Below, one piece after another: positions 47,982 to 56,920 of a stretch of DNA of 64,000 nucleotides. The DNA lies in NCBI RefSeq assembly GCF_015767675.1, contig NZ_CP065217.1:2604001-2668000 (forward strand), read 5' to 3'. Source of the DNA: Vibrio navarrensis (GTDB lineage Bacteria; Pseudomonadota; Gammaproteobacteria; Enterobacterales; Vibrionaceae). Within the stretch, counting starts at the first letter, position 1, and every line of letters starts with the position of its first letter. The translations under genes were made by a program, and so were the position numbers. Under the pieces are notes generated by a model. That model made no database searches, was not told the DNA's origin, and was given only the letters and a program-made list of their open reading frames with translations.

Positions 47982-49193
47982 TCAGCTAGGAAAAAATGTT
48001 TTAGGTGACGCTGGTACCCTATCATATAATAAAAATCTAGGGTCACTGCTACTCGGTTTAATCAATAACATAAAGTGAGGGCTTTCGAATGAGTGCAGAT
48101 CATGACTATAAACAGATCTCTCAGAATACGCAATAACCGGACGTCTCAGAGTATCTGATAACTCCTGTGCAGCACCACGCTCTGCATAACAACTAACCAA
48201 GTGAAGAGGATCTCTGCGTTGAAAAAGATCTATTCCAAACTCCTTATTTAAATACGCTGGTATATATCTTGGTTCAATATACAACCCTTGTTTAGTACTC
48301 CATTTACCGTTGAGATACTGAGGAAGTTCTCCAACCACTAGTTGCCCATTTTTGGTTCCATGAAGAACAATTGCTTCTCGCCTAGTTGAGCGAAAGTTAT
48401 CTGTATACCCAAGAGAAAAAAGTTTTTGTCGTCGTCGATCCCACTCGGAACTGACTACAGTTATTGACCAACGTGTATATGTTCTATTTTTCGTGCTTAT
48501 CGCTTTTAAGGCTTTACCAAAACCAAAAGCACTTAAACCAACCAAAGAACCAATGCCCGCATTAATACCGGCTTGCTTTACTGGCACACCAGCAGCTACG
48601 TTTAGGCCAAAATCCGCGCCTCCGGATATTAGCCCATCAGCCAGTGCAAGCCCTGCCTGGACACTGGTCTTCGCTCCCTGAGCAACAGTGCCAAATCCAC
48701 CACTGATAAACCCCAACGCAGCACCGATACCAACTTGCTTCCAGTCAAACTTGTGCTTTGGATCAATCGCAACTTGAATACCTTCCCCTACTGCTGACAG
48801 AGCCGCTCCAACCAGCGCACCAACTATTGCACCGATCAGTAGACTTAATAGAGCAAAATGGCCACTGGGATCATGACGATTAACCGGATCGCCCAAACAG
48901 TAGGCGTAGCCATTTACGCCACCTTTACCGAAAGGGCTAAGACTATCTTGCGCATGAAAGCGCATTAAACTCGGACTATAAGCACGATAACCATTACCCA
49001 GTGGATAAAGATGGGTGACTACATCTTGCCGCTGACCGTTATAGCCCAGCGGATTTTTCTGCAAAGGAGAATCTTTCAATCGATTTGTAGAGAAAAGAGA
49101 AGAAGCAATAACTCGATGGGATACGGGAATAGCAAGCCCGGTCGAAACAGCACTGCCTGCTGTTGTGATAAACTGACGCCGTGTGATTTTCAT
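47982..49193 (-). CDS. Tat-signal RHS-core protein with cysteine-protease-like C-terminus
   Basis: A 403-residue protein. It starts with a Tat signal MKITRRQFITTAGSAVSTGL. The RHS core spans 48-112 (LGYNGQRQDVVTHLYPLGNG and VNRHDPSGHF). A hydrophobic Gly/Ala-rich stretch follows (115-230). The C-terminal domain (240-403) has IVLHGTKNGQLVVG (His278) and PLHLVSCYAERGAAQELSD (Cys335). That His...Ser-Cys arrangement recalls clan CD (C80/caspase-like) proteases, which is inference. No YD shell gene precedes it. Instead it follows an ADP-ribosyltransferase gene by 18 bases. Confidence 0.8.
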   Translation of the reverse strand: MKITRRQFITTAGSAVSTGLAIPVSHRVIASSLFSTNRLKDSPLQKNPLGYNGQRQDVVTHLYPLGNGYRAYSPSLMRFHAQDSLSPFGKGGVNGYAYCLGDPVNRHDPSGHFALLSLLIGAIVGALVGAALSAVGEGIQVAIDPKHKFDWKQVGIGAALGFISGGFGTVAQGAKTSVQAGLALADGLISGGADFGLNVAAGVPVKQAGINAGIGSLVGLSAFGFGKALKAISTKNRTYTRWSITVVSSEWDRRRQKLFSLGYTDNFRSTRREAIVLHGTKNGQLVVGELPQYLNGKWSTKQGLYIEPRYIPAYLNKEFGIDLFQRRDPLHLVSCYAERGAAQELSDTLRRPVIAYSERSVYSHDLHSFESPHFMLLIKPSSSDPRFLLYDRVPASPKTFFPS

Positions 49194-49211
49194 AATATTT
49201 CATCCAGACTG

Positions 49212-51056
49212 TTATTTCGCGAATACGTCGTAAGATTGAGGTCTATTCTCCCAACGATTTTCGACCGAGACAGAGTTTACTGGCAATTTCTGCTTGCTGT
49301 AAAAGTTCCTATAACGACTGACATGGTAGCCACTAGAATAAGGTGGATAATCTGCAAATGCATATCCTTTATGTGAACCAGAATAATCAACAAATAAATC
49401 CGCATTACTCTTACTCTTTATTCTCACCTGATCAATAAAATAATACTGACCATAGCTTAAATATCTTTTTATTGGAGTAAAATCTATCTTCCACTGTTGA
49501 GAATTGGTAACCGATATTGGAGAACAATCGGAATTCTTAACCCAAGACCAACTAGTATTTATCTCACTATCAAAACAAGAAGAATAAGCCTGTCCATATT
49601 CTGGCTCTCGGATAGAAAAAATTGACATTGAATGAGCATTGTAATAGATATTACGATAGAAATCTTTTCTCAGTGCAACCCAATCAGAATACGGTGCTAA
49701 GTATTCAAACTGATCACCATCGTAGTTGTAGAGTACACTATTATCATCACCATTGCTGTAGAAATATGGCTTAATATTCAACTCAAACTGATACAATGGA
49801 TCAGTCATATTTCTTATGATTTCATAGTAATTATCTACTTTGTATACAACACCATAATCATTCTTCAAAATATCTTCACCATTCACCATAACTCTATATT
49901 CTTCATTTCCAGAGTTTACTTTTCTAAAAAACCACTTCTGCTTGCCATCATTACTGTTACATATTTTCATAACCATTTCATCTGGGTAACCGTTATAGGT
50001 TAGGCAAAAATAATTTTTTCTTCCCTTGCTATCCTTCATCACTTGTATAAATTGTCCTTGGGATGTATATACCCATTCCCTTTGCTTACCTTCTACATCA
50101 GAGCAATAATTTATATGTGCTGATGCTTCCGCTGTTGGATTAGAAAGACTGCTATTGGTACGCAAGCACAAAAGACCAGTTTGATAGTCACTAGTTAAAA
50201 CTATGTTATGTGGCTTAAGACATTCTTGAATGCTTCTTTGACAGGTTGGCTGGAAAACATCATTCGGATCTATACCTAGTAAATCTGAAGAAACTTGATC
50301 GACCATCGAGTTGACCAGCGATGCAATCGTATTTCTATCCTCTCGACTTCGGAACCATTCGCCAAAAATAAGATCTTCACTAAGAGGAGTGCCATTACTC
50401 AATTGACCTAGATGACTGCTATCAAAACTAGCATTACTTTCTTCACCCACAACAACCATATCATCTTCTTCTTGTGTAGAATCTAGCCTGTAAGTCGTAA
50501 CACTAACAATTCTATCGCTAGTTATTTGTCCCGAAGCAACAATTTCTCCTTCATGACCAAATCCGGGCTCTGTATCACTGTAATCATCACTTTCTGCCTC
50601 ACTATCTTCGATATTTCCAATTGCTCTTCTGAGTAAATTATTTTCAACCGAACTAAAATGGCCACTATCGATCGCTGATTGAAAAGAATCGACAACACTA
50701 TAAAAGTCTTCATTAGGAATAATCTCGTACACATAAACTAAGTCCGTTTCGTGTTCGTCAAGGTACAGATAATCACGGGCCCATTGCACGGCAATTGTTC
50801 TATCATGCGTTGTTGCAACATAATTCGAACGTTCTTCATAGGATTCTAGCTCTGGACGGTTTTCAACAACATGGTGGTACAAGGAAGGGTTTGAACCTTG
50901 TGGTGTAAACCCATACTGGAAAATTTCTTCAGGAGGGCGAGAATCAAACCTGTAAACAGATGTATACTGGGCGATATACGAAAAAGCTGAGTTCGATACT
51001 AAAATAAATAGTAAAGATACCATTTTAACACTAAGAAACATTTTATATATTTTCAT
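49212..51056 (-). CDS. Secreted pertussis-toxin-like ADP-ribosyltransferase with lectin-like C-terminus
   Basis: A 614-residue protein with a signal peptide (MVSLLFILVSNSAFS). The N-terminal domain closely follows the pertussis toxin S1 pattern. It has SVYRFDSRPPEEIFQYGFTP with Arg36, a YVATTHDRTIAVQWA strand (the S-T-S position), VYEIIPNEDFYSV, and a GHEGEIVASGQITSDRIVSV segment with Glu169-x-Glu171. These three regions form the R-S-E catalytic set of mono-ADP-ribosyltransferases. The part beyond about 270 has repeated CLRTNSS and CLTYNGYPDEMVMKICNSND segments, suggesting a ricin-like lectin. The target is unknown. It is first in an operon with the Tat-RHS gene. The start at 51056 versus 51080 is uncertain. 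Confidence 0.85.
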   Translation of the reverse strand: MKIYKMFLSVKMVSLLFILVSNSAFSYIAQYTSVYRFDSRPPEEIFQYGFTPQGSNPSLYHHVVENRPELESYEERSNYVATTHDRTIAVQWARDYLYLDEHETDLVYVYEIIPNEDFYSVVDSFQSAIDSGHFSSVENNLLRRAIGNIEDSEAESDDYSDTEPGFGHEGEIVASGQITSDRIVSVTTYRLDSTQEEDDMVVVGEESNASFDSSHLGQLSNGTPLSEDLIFGEWFRSREDRNTIASLVNSMVDQVSSDLLGIDPNDVFQPTCQRSIQECLKPHNIVLTSDYQTGLLCLRTNSSLSNPTAEASAHINYCSDVEGKQREWVYTSQGQFIQVMKDSKGRKNYFCLTYNGYPDEMVMKICNSNDGKQKWFFRKVNSGNEEYRVMVNGEDILKNDYGVVYKVDNYYEIIRNMTDPLYQFELNIKPYFYSNGDDNSVLYNYDGDQFEYLAPYSDWVALRKDFYRNIYYNAHSMSIFSIREPEYGQAYSSCFDSEINTSWSWVKNSDCSPISVTNSQQWKIDFTPIKRYLSYGQYYFIDQVRIKSKSNADLFVDYSGSHKGYAFADYPPYSSGYHVSRYRNFYSKQKLPVNSVSVENRWENRPQSYDVFAK

Positions 51057-51293
51057 ATTACTTAATCCATTAATAACCATAAGTTCCGAGTAGATATATC
51101 TCCGTTAATAAAAATATATCGATTTACAGCTTACAACGGTAAATCAGTTTCATTTTGACTTCTATAAAAACAATATGGATCAAGGTGTTTTGAATATTAG
51201 ATTCTCTCCCAAATCAAAGCATTCAACACTAATGACTACAATATCAACGCAATTATTTGTAATTCCTAGTTTAATAATCTTTAAGTAAAATTT

Positions 51294-51324
51294 CAAAATC
51301 AGGGATATATAATCCCTGATTTTC
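51294..51324. terminator. Bidirectional terminator-like hairpin
   Basis: AAAATCAGGGAT and ATCCCTGATTTT form a 12-bp stem with a 5-base loop flanked by A and T runs. Confidence 0.75.
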
Positions 51325-51385
51325 ATTGATAGGTGAATATTGTTTTTCAGATATTCTAAATGAGTTTCCTTTAGGCACACGCTGA

Positions 51386-51634
51386 ACTGAGCGACAAACT
51401 GGCTCAGAAGAAGGATTACTGCTATCTGATACACACGCCTCTACCCTATCAGAACTAGACGCTGAAGTGGAGACGCAAGGGGATCACGTGAAATTCGTTT
51501 ACCATAAGGATGGAGGCGGCACACACGCGATGCGCTTTGCTCATGGTAATGAAAGTGCGGAGAACAATTACGGTTACTGGGTTACTCCGGACATCGCAAG
51601 TTGGTATCAATTGAAAGGGGGGGAGTCTCAATAA
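51386..51634 (+). pseudogene. 3' gene remnant, plus strand
   Basis: An open frame of 82 codons without a start, following a stop at 51383. It contains HVKFVYHKDGGGTHAMRFAH then NNYGYWVTPDIASWYQLKGG and ends at TAA. Composition is protein-like and unlike surrounding DNA, so it is probably the tail of a lost gene. The family is not recognised. Confidence 0.4.
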
Positions 51635-51641
51635 CAGCTCG

Positions 51642-51782
51642 ATGAGAAACTTACTCAATCATTTTGATTATGGTAAAGCCGTCATTCCTATAAAAGACAA
51701 TAACTTTCTGACTAATATTAACCGCGATAAACCATCCAACTACCCTAAATTCAATCAAAATGATATAGAAAATTCATATTAA
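51642..51782 (+). CDS. Short ORF, possible remnant
   Basis: A 46-residue frame (MRNLLNHFDYGKAVIPIKDN) starting 8 bases after the previous remnant's stop. No strong ribosome site beyond AGCTCG is seen. It may be a small hypothetical gene or part of the same decayed region. Confidence 0.25.
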   Translation: MRNLLNHFDYGKAVIPIKDNNFLTNINRDKPSNYPKFNQNDIENSY

Positions 51783-51853
51783 TTATTTATCGTAAATAAC
51801 AATCTACATAAATGAGCTCTAAGACTCATTTATGTTCAGCTTGATATTTACAC

Positions 51854-52825
51854 TTACGAAGCTTTTTTGTTAAACGACTCTGCAACACTTTTTTCCGCAT
51901 ATTGCTTGTAGTGGCGTTTAATTTTCTCTGCAATGTAAGTGGTAGCAGACGATTTTGTTGCTGGTCGGTGTAACAACACGTGGCTAGTAAACCATGAGTC
52001 ATTGATGAAATCACATTTCAATGGCGATATATGCGCCAGCAAATCAGGGGTCACAGCCACATAGGGTAAGTATGTCCACCCTTTGACTTTTAAGCAGGAG
52101 AGAAGTAAACCTTTGGAGGAAAAAACCTGAAAATTTGTCGGCAACCCTCCGGTAATCACCTTGGTATCCTCTATATCACCGTCATAGATCAAACGATCTT
52201 CATAGGTTAGATCCGCCATCGACACCAAATCCAACTCCTGAAGAGGAGAGCTGTTTCTAGCGAATATGGTACCTTTTAAATTGCCCAAAAAGCATACACT
52301 CAATCCTGCTGGTGGATGAAAACCAGAGTGCGATGAAAGATGTTGGATAACCGCGATATCAGCATCGCCTTTGGACAAAGAAGCAATCGAACCTTGGTTG
52401 GTACTATGAGCCCAGTGAATGGTTAAGTTAGGAAAAGTCTCAGAAATATCCTGCTCAATAATGGTGACAATTTCATCAGGAAAGTGCTTATCTAACATGA
52501 CATTTATGTGCTTAACCTCTTTCTCAGACAGTGAGTTGGCTAAGTTATTTAAGGTATCGGCACCAAGTAGCAAAGATCGAGCACCACGCAAAATCACCTC
52601 TCCATGCTCAGTGAGCGTAATTCGCTTTCCCTCTTTGCTAAGTAAAGTAAGATTGAAATCAATTTCTAAGTTTTCGATATGCTCGCGAAGCGTTGTTCTA
52701 TCCTTGCGGAGAACTCTTGCAGCTTCAGTATACGATCCCGTATGGGCGACCACCACGAAAGCCCTAAGTTGATCCAAGGTGTAATAGCTCTTGGTTTTAC
52801 CCAACATTTCGAGATACCCAGTCAT
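51854..52825 (-). CDS. LysR-type transcriptional regulator
   Basis: A 323-residue protein with a canonical LysR N-terminus (YTLDQLRAFVVVAHTGSYTE then AARVLRKDRTTLREHIENLE) and an effector domain with a late YLPYVAVTPDLL. The start at 52825 has GGTG upstream. The 330-residue version from 52846 is possible. It may regulate the ADP-ribosyltransferase operon or its own island genes. No operator can be placed. Confidence 0.87.
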   Translation of the reverse strand: MTGYLEMLGKTKSYYTLDQLRAFVVVAHTGSYTEAARVLRKDRTTLREHIENLEIDFNLTLLSKEGKRITLTEHGEVILRGARSLLLGADTLNNLANSLSEKEVKHINVMLDKHFPDEIVTIIEQDISETFPNLTIHWAHSTNQGSIASLSKGDADIAVIQHLSSHSGFHPPAGLSVCFLGNLKGTIFARNSSPLQELDLVSMADLTYEDRLIYDGDIEDTKVITGGLPTNFQVFSSKGLLLSCLKVKGWTYLPYVAVTPDLLAHISPLKCDFINDSWFTSHVLLHRPATKSSATTYIAEKIKRHYKQYAEKSVAESFNKKAS

Positions 52826-53088
52826 ACAAATCACCAATCGAAGCAATAAAAATCAATATAAAATATGAATGCCAACTAAGTATCTGTCAATAACGTCAAT
52901 AATTTTATTTTTATAATTTTTTCTATTTAAAGTATAGAGTTATTAATTTATTGTGCAAATAGTAATGTATCCCTATCATAGAAATTATCCTATGGTGCAC
53001 AAAGATGCATACTATAAAAAATTAATTTAACTAATTAATATTAGAAAAAATATGATTTTAGAATCGAGATGATGGTTTGAATCACTAT

Positions 53089-53487
53089 CTAAAATGAATA
53101 GGTCTCATTATATCCATCATCCACCGACGTGATACCTTTAAATGAGAACACTCCCATCTCATGCATCACTTGTGTGGAAGGGTAGATAGTGTCTATTACC
53201 TCAGAAAGCGGTTCTTGATGAACGGTAGCTTGCTGATAGATAGAGTAATTATCAATATTCTCAGAGGCCACTAACGGATTAAACGCGCGGCTTTGTGTCC
53301 TCGGTGCCATGTTTTCCATTGGTCCATTCATAAGAGACGTGTTTGAGAACAAAATATCTCTTTCGCTGGTTTGTTGATCTTCAGATGAAGGATCATCTTG
53401 CAGATATGCGAACGCCGAATAAGCGTTTTGTGCTACAAACATCAGGGCTATCGCACAGAGAAAAGTGTTTATTTTTGCTTTGTTCAT
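53089..53487 (-). CDS. Small secreted protein of unknown family
   Basis: A 132-residue protein with a Sec signal peptide (TFLCAIALMFVAQNAYSA-FA). The mature part is acidic and Ser/Gln-rich (DDPSSEDQQTSERDILFS) and has no recognised domain. It stands alone after the LysR-type gene. The signal peptide and good start context support it being real. Confidence 0.65.
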   Translation of the reverse strand: MNKAKINTFLCAIALMFVAQNAYSAFAYLQDDPSSEDQQTSERDILFSNTSLMNGPMENMAPRTQSRAFNPLVASENIDNYSIYQQATVHQEPLSEVIDTIYPSTQVMHEMGVFSFKGITSVDDGYNETYSF

Positions 53488-53549
53488 TATATTACGCCGC
53501 CAAATAGATCAATATCGTTACCAAATACTTCTAGACTGAATGCTCAGAA

Positions 53550-53768
53550 TCAGCGTTCGTTACTTAAAAAAGTGAATAACTCATCATCTTCATAGCTTGA
53601 TAATAAGTTCATCATGGCACGTACTGCATCTGATCGATTGAGCCTTAATTTTTTATCATTCTTACGGCTGAAAATGTTAAATCTATCGATGATAAAATTC
53701 AGAGTTTCTAGTTCTGAATCAGTTAGTGATATTGATACCGGTTTGGCGTTCTTTTTATTGTATGACAT
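53550..53768 (-). CDS. Small basic protein, possible ribbon-helix-helix DNA-binding type
   Basis: A 72-residue protein KPVSISLTDSELETLNFIID followed by LRLNRSDAVRAMMNLL. A short beta strand followed by two helices fits a CopG/Arc-like fold, but similarity is weak. It lies 49 bases downstream of the next small gene, so the two may be an operon. Confidence 0.5.
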   Translation of the reverse strand: MSYNKKNAKPVSISLTDSELETLNFIIDRFNIFSRKNDKKLRLNRSDAVRAMMNLLSSYEDDELFTFLSNER

Positions 53769-53817
53769 AAACTCACTCTTGCTCTTGATTGGAAATGGAT
53801 ACTAGAATATTTTCGCT

Positions 53818-54033
53818 CTAAAATTCTGATGAATTCGAATTTTGGTTATAGCGCTGACTTTCAAGAACTCCATTTCTTACTTTATAAGTTGATCCTCCTC
53901 GTTTAAATGTGTGATTGCTCCATTTTGACTGTGACCTAACGATTAAGTCCTCCAAGCAGCGAGCATCAGAAATACGTTGTCTTCTTGCATAATCCCTGTC
54001 TTCTAGTTCCTTAAAAGTTCGGTTGCTACTCAT
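53818..54033 (-). CDS. Small hypothetical protein, basic
   Basis: A 71-residue protein rich in Arg, Lys and Ser (FKELEDRDYARRQRISDARC). No family is recognised. It sits between the 72-residue gene and a 1-kb gap. Confidence 0.4.
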   Translation of the reverse strand: MSSNRTFKELEDRDYARRQRISDARCLEDLIVRSQSKWSNHTFKRGGSTYKVRNGVLESQRYNQNSNSSEF

Positions 54034-54599
54034 TATTTATTCAGGTGATGCATAGCTTCACCTTTCTCTCCTGTTGGTTGTAATCAGTTGACAGGGCGAA
54101 TTCTGAATTAACTGAACCGAGATCACAAACCGCTCAGAGGGGGGAATCCCCTCAAAAAAGTTTAACCCTAAAAAAAATCGCCTCTGAGAGGTGAACGGCT
54201 AGCGCCTATTCGCTCTTAGAAAATTTAAATTGTTAAAATTCAATGCAATAGAGTCAAAGCTAATATTGAGTTTGGTAAGGAAAGGCCGCTTTTTTAAATA
54301 AAAAAATGCGGCCTAAGGGGGAAAAGCCGCAGAATATTCAACGCTAGACTCTAAGAGGCAGTGGTATCTATCACACATCTTAGCTTTCAAGTGAGCAACT
54401 ACTTTAAGTCTAACGCTCAACAAATCTTATTGATTTATATTTAGACATGAATTTGTTTACTTTTTCTGTTGAATGAAAATAGTCAAAATAGAAAAACTCG
54501 CCATTATCTAGTGATTCTAATTTTCATCCATTAATATACTTAGATGTCAGTTCCCCCTTAAATAGAAGATCTTTCATGTTAACTTCCCCATTTACTACA
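54034..54599. other. Intergenic interval
   Basis: Non-coding. It contains the GATCACAAA..GGGGGAAT motif, a GGCCGC/GCGGCC hairpin with A/T loop (54283-54317) and AT-rich spacer. No gene supported. Confidence 0.4.
54121..54152. repeat. Shared intergenic motif, copy 1
   Basis: GATCACAAACCGCTCAGAGG followed by GGGGAATCCCC. It matches 55958-55990 in a similar gap, and a G5..C5 block at 27028 is weakly similar. Role unknown; it may be a regulatory box. Confidence 0.45.
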
Positions 54600-54810
54600 T
54601 TACCAGGCAAGATTTCTTTTATCCTTAGTGAAATAGCACTCCGATACAGTGTGCATTTCTTGAACAATACCGATAAGTTGCACATTTCCCGGATCGAACA
54701 CACTCATACGAATAGCCAGTAATTCTTGAAGATAGACTACAGCCTGTCGCACTGTTTCAGCATCTTGTGAAACTTGGTAGGTAGTAGCGAGAATTTTTTT
54801 CTAAGCGCAT
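54600..54810 (-). pseudogene. Small gene with a frameshift in a poly-A run
   Basis: An ATG at 54810 is preceded by AAGGAGATGCA, a near-perfect ribosome site. The frame from it stops after 17 codons. Reading past a run of seven A as six gives MRLEKILATTYQVSQDAETV then VVYLQELLAIRMSVFDPGNV and on to a TAA at 54600, about 69 residues. Either a recent frameshift, slippage in the A-run, or a sequencing error. Family not recognised. Confidence 0.45.
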
Positions 54811-54970
54811 TGCATCTCCTTGTGCTTGAGTCATGCCCTAATTAATTAGTCTCGGTTTACCAACTAACGATGTATGCAATTTCTTTTACCTCAAAACAAT
54901 AATGTTAACCTTCGTTCATAACCAGCAGGAATTGGGGAACAGCGTGTTCCGCAAAATATCGACATTGAAC

Positions 54971-55003
54971 AAAAAAAAGCGGCCACAGAGGGCCGCTTTT
55001 TAC
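54971..55003. terminator. Bidirectional terminator
   Basis: AAAAGCGGCC and GGCCGCTTTT form a 10-bp stem with a 6-base loop flanked by A and T runs, serving the lipoprotein gene at 55036. Confidence 0.85.
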
Positions 55004-55035
55004 TATTCTTCATATATTTAAGAAAATGTTACTCT

Positions 55036-55695
55036 TTAAGAAAATGTTACGCAGGATGCGTAGTGATTGTTGGTTGGGTTATTACTACTGGTGTAATGGT
55101 CATCCAAATACACATAGTAGTAATAGTAAGGGCCTGCATTGTTGGTGTTCGACCAGTAGCCAACCAGCGTTGGCCAATCTAACACATCCTTAAGCATTTT
55201 ATCTGGGTATGCATGATAGAGCGCCGACAGCTCTTCTTTGGTCGCCAAGCGCGAACCCAACTTATTACACATCGCCACCGCTTGCGATTGAGTATATCGT
55301 GGCCAAGCTTCGCCCATTTCCCACTTTGTCGTACTGTAGGCTACACCCAACTGATCGGCTTGTGCCTGCGTTAAGGGTTTAATGAACAGGCCGACACCGG
55401 GCAGCTCAACAGCACTCTTATTGATCGTTTGATGCAATAGCACCTCTTGCGAGCTCTCCTTCATGTCATCCAGTGAATAGCTACTATTGACATCTCGATC
55501 GATACTTTCTGCTAACGTTTCAACGTCCAAGCCATGCTGAGTTTGCGAATTTTGCAGATCATTAAGCACTGTATTTTCAAGCGAATCCGTTCCGCTAGAG
55601 GAATGCACACTGCAATTTTCCCAACCACACGCCATCAGTAGCATGCTCATTATCAGTGGCGCAGCTTGCGCAACGCGTTTTTTATTGATTGTCAT
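55036..55695 (-). CDS. Lipoprotein with DUF1566-like C-terminal (C-type-lectin-fold) domain
   Basis: A 219-residue lipoprotein (lipobox LLMAC, MTINKKRVAQAAPLIMSMLL). The C-terminal domain has RYTQSQAVAMCNKLGSRLA, TKEELSALYHAYPDKML and GYWSNTNNAGPYYYYYVYL with a terminal HYASCV, as in DUF1566/Lcl-type domains. The tail is unusually rich in Asn and Tyr. It resembles the ends of the larger lipoproteins at 58302 and 62765. The start could also be at 55701. Confidence 0.78.
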   Translation of the reverse strand: MTINKKRVAQAAPLIMSMLLMACGWENCSVHSSSGTDSLENTVLNDLQNSQTQHGLDVETLAESIDRDVNSSYSLDDMKESSQEVLLHQTINKSAVELPGVGLFIKPLTQAQADQLGVAYSTTKWEMGEAWPRYTQSQAVAMCNKLGSRLATKEELSALYHAYPDKMLKDVLDWPTLVGYWSNTNNAGPYYYYYVYLDDHYTSSNNPTNNHYASCVTFS

Positions 55696-56086
55696 GATCA
55701 TTATTTTTACTCGCTCAGCCCAACTCAATTTTGGCTTAGTTAACTCAGTTTTAAGTGTCGGTAAGTTGTCCAAATTAGTGTGATTTCGCGCTTTTACACG
55801 CAACAATCAAGCGCTTTAATGCTTGTTTTTTCATTGCTTTTTTCTTGTTCATTGGTACGTTCGCTCTGCTGTTGTAAACCATCACAAAGGCGATGACGTT
55901 GTGGCCACTCTAGTCATCTAGCCATCGCTGCAGCAGATAGTGAAAGAACGTAAGTAAGATCACAAATCGCTTGCGGGGGGGAATTCCCACACGCGCTACG
56001 GATGCTTAACCTTGAGCAAAACTGCTTACTCGTGCACTTCCCGCTCATCTCCACACTATCCAATTGAACCAATTGAATTAATCAGT
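55696..56086. other. Intergenic interval with shared motif
   Basis: About 390 bases between the lipoprotein and DUF1461-type genes. It holds the second GATCACAAATCGC..GGGGGGGAATTCCC motif (55958-55990). No gene is supported. Confidence 0.45.
55958..55990. repeat. Shared intergenic motif, copy 2
   Basis: GATCACAAATCGCTTGCGGG followed by GGGGAATTCCC, nearly the same order and spacing as copy 1 at 54121. Each copy lies upstream (minus direction) of a small or surface-protein gene. Confidence 0.45.
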
Positions 56087-56824
56087 TTAACGGCTGGTTT
56101 GCTTCACCGATGTTTTAGGCTGCCAGTCAATCAAAAAGCGTTTAATCAAACCCAGTAACAAACCGATGACCAACATCCCCATCCCCACCGCGACAGCGAT
56201 CGCAGCGAAAAGATCGGGCGCTTTCATTAAGGTGGTCATTAACGATTCCTGATAAGAGAACATCCATTGGTGATCGCTTGGAAACACCCATTCGTGGAGG
56301 GTATAGAAAACTCGAGTTGGCCCAATCCAGATCAGCCAGGAGACAGCAACAAACATGGCACTTACTCGCCAGAACCATCGGTGTTTTAAACCCTTGTGTA
56401 CCACAAACGTCCGCTTTCTTGGCATCAAAGCCAAATAGAACAAACTAGCCAAGAAAAATGCGCCACACCATAGCCCGGCGAAATAGAAAAGATCGATGAG
56501 ATGGCGAACATCCAGCAGGTGGATGACTTCCGGACGACGCAGTAGGGTTTCCCATTTCACTCCATTAAAATAAGAAATTTCTCCGAACAAAACGCAGCGA
56601 TGCTGTACACCACTCACTATCTCGCTAAACAGGTGAAAACGTTCACTGTCACTAGTGAGCGCAAAGCCGCTTTTGTACAGATTTTGCGGCGCAAACTGGT
56701 CGATATGACTTGAGATATCGAGCAAGGTGTAGAAAAACGGATAAAAAAAATCGGCTAAACTGCATAGATGCCAGCTCAATAGCAGGGCAAACATCCATTG
56801 GGTAATCACACTCATCAACTTCAT
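56087..56824 (-). CDS. Integral membrane protein, DUF1461/TIGR01906-like
   Basis: A 245-residue inner-membrane protein with four or five helices. Family features are a large loop after helix 1, the VIHLLDVRHLIDLFYFAGLW motif, and a C-terminal helix pair ending in basic residues. Function is unknown. AGAGAAGTG precedes the chosen ATG at 56824. Confidence 0.75.
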   Translation of the reverse strand: MKLMSVITQWMFALLLSWHLCSLADFFYPFFYTLLDISSHIDQFAPQNLYKSGFALTSDSERFHLFSEIVSGVQHRCVLFGEISYFNGVKWETLLRRPEVIHLLDVRHLIDLFYFAGLWCGAFFLASLFYLALMPRKRTFVVHKGLKHRWFWRVSAMFVAVSWLIWIGPTRVFYTLHEWVFPSDHQWMFSYQESLMTTLMKAPDLFAAIAVAVGMGMLVIGLLLGLIKRFLIDWQPKTSVKQTSR

Positions 56825-56920
56825 TTTCACTTCTCTTCCATCATCGAACACCAGGTTTTCGCTCTCCACTTGCGAGCAAAGATCCGTTCGATAAGTTCAC
56901 TGCAACATGGCATCCACTCA

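Noticed and set aside
51180..51434. 84-codon minus ORF between the ADP-ribosyltransferase and the remnant
   Set aside because: AT-rich, hydrophobic by chance, spans a terminator-like hairpin and has no start signal.
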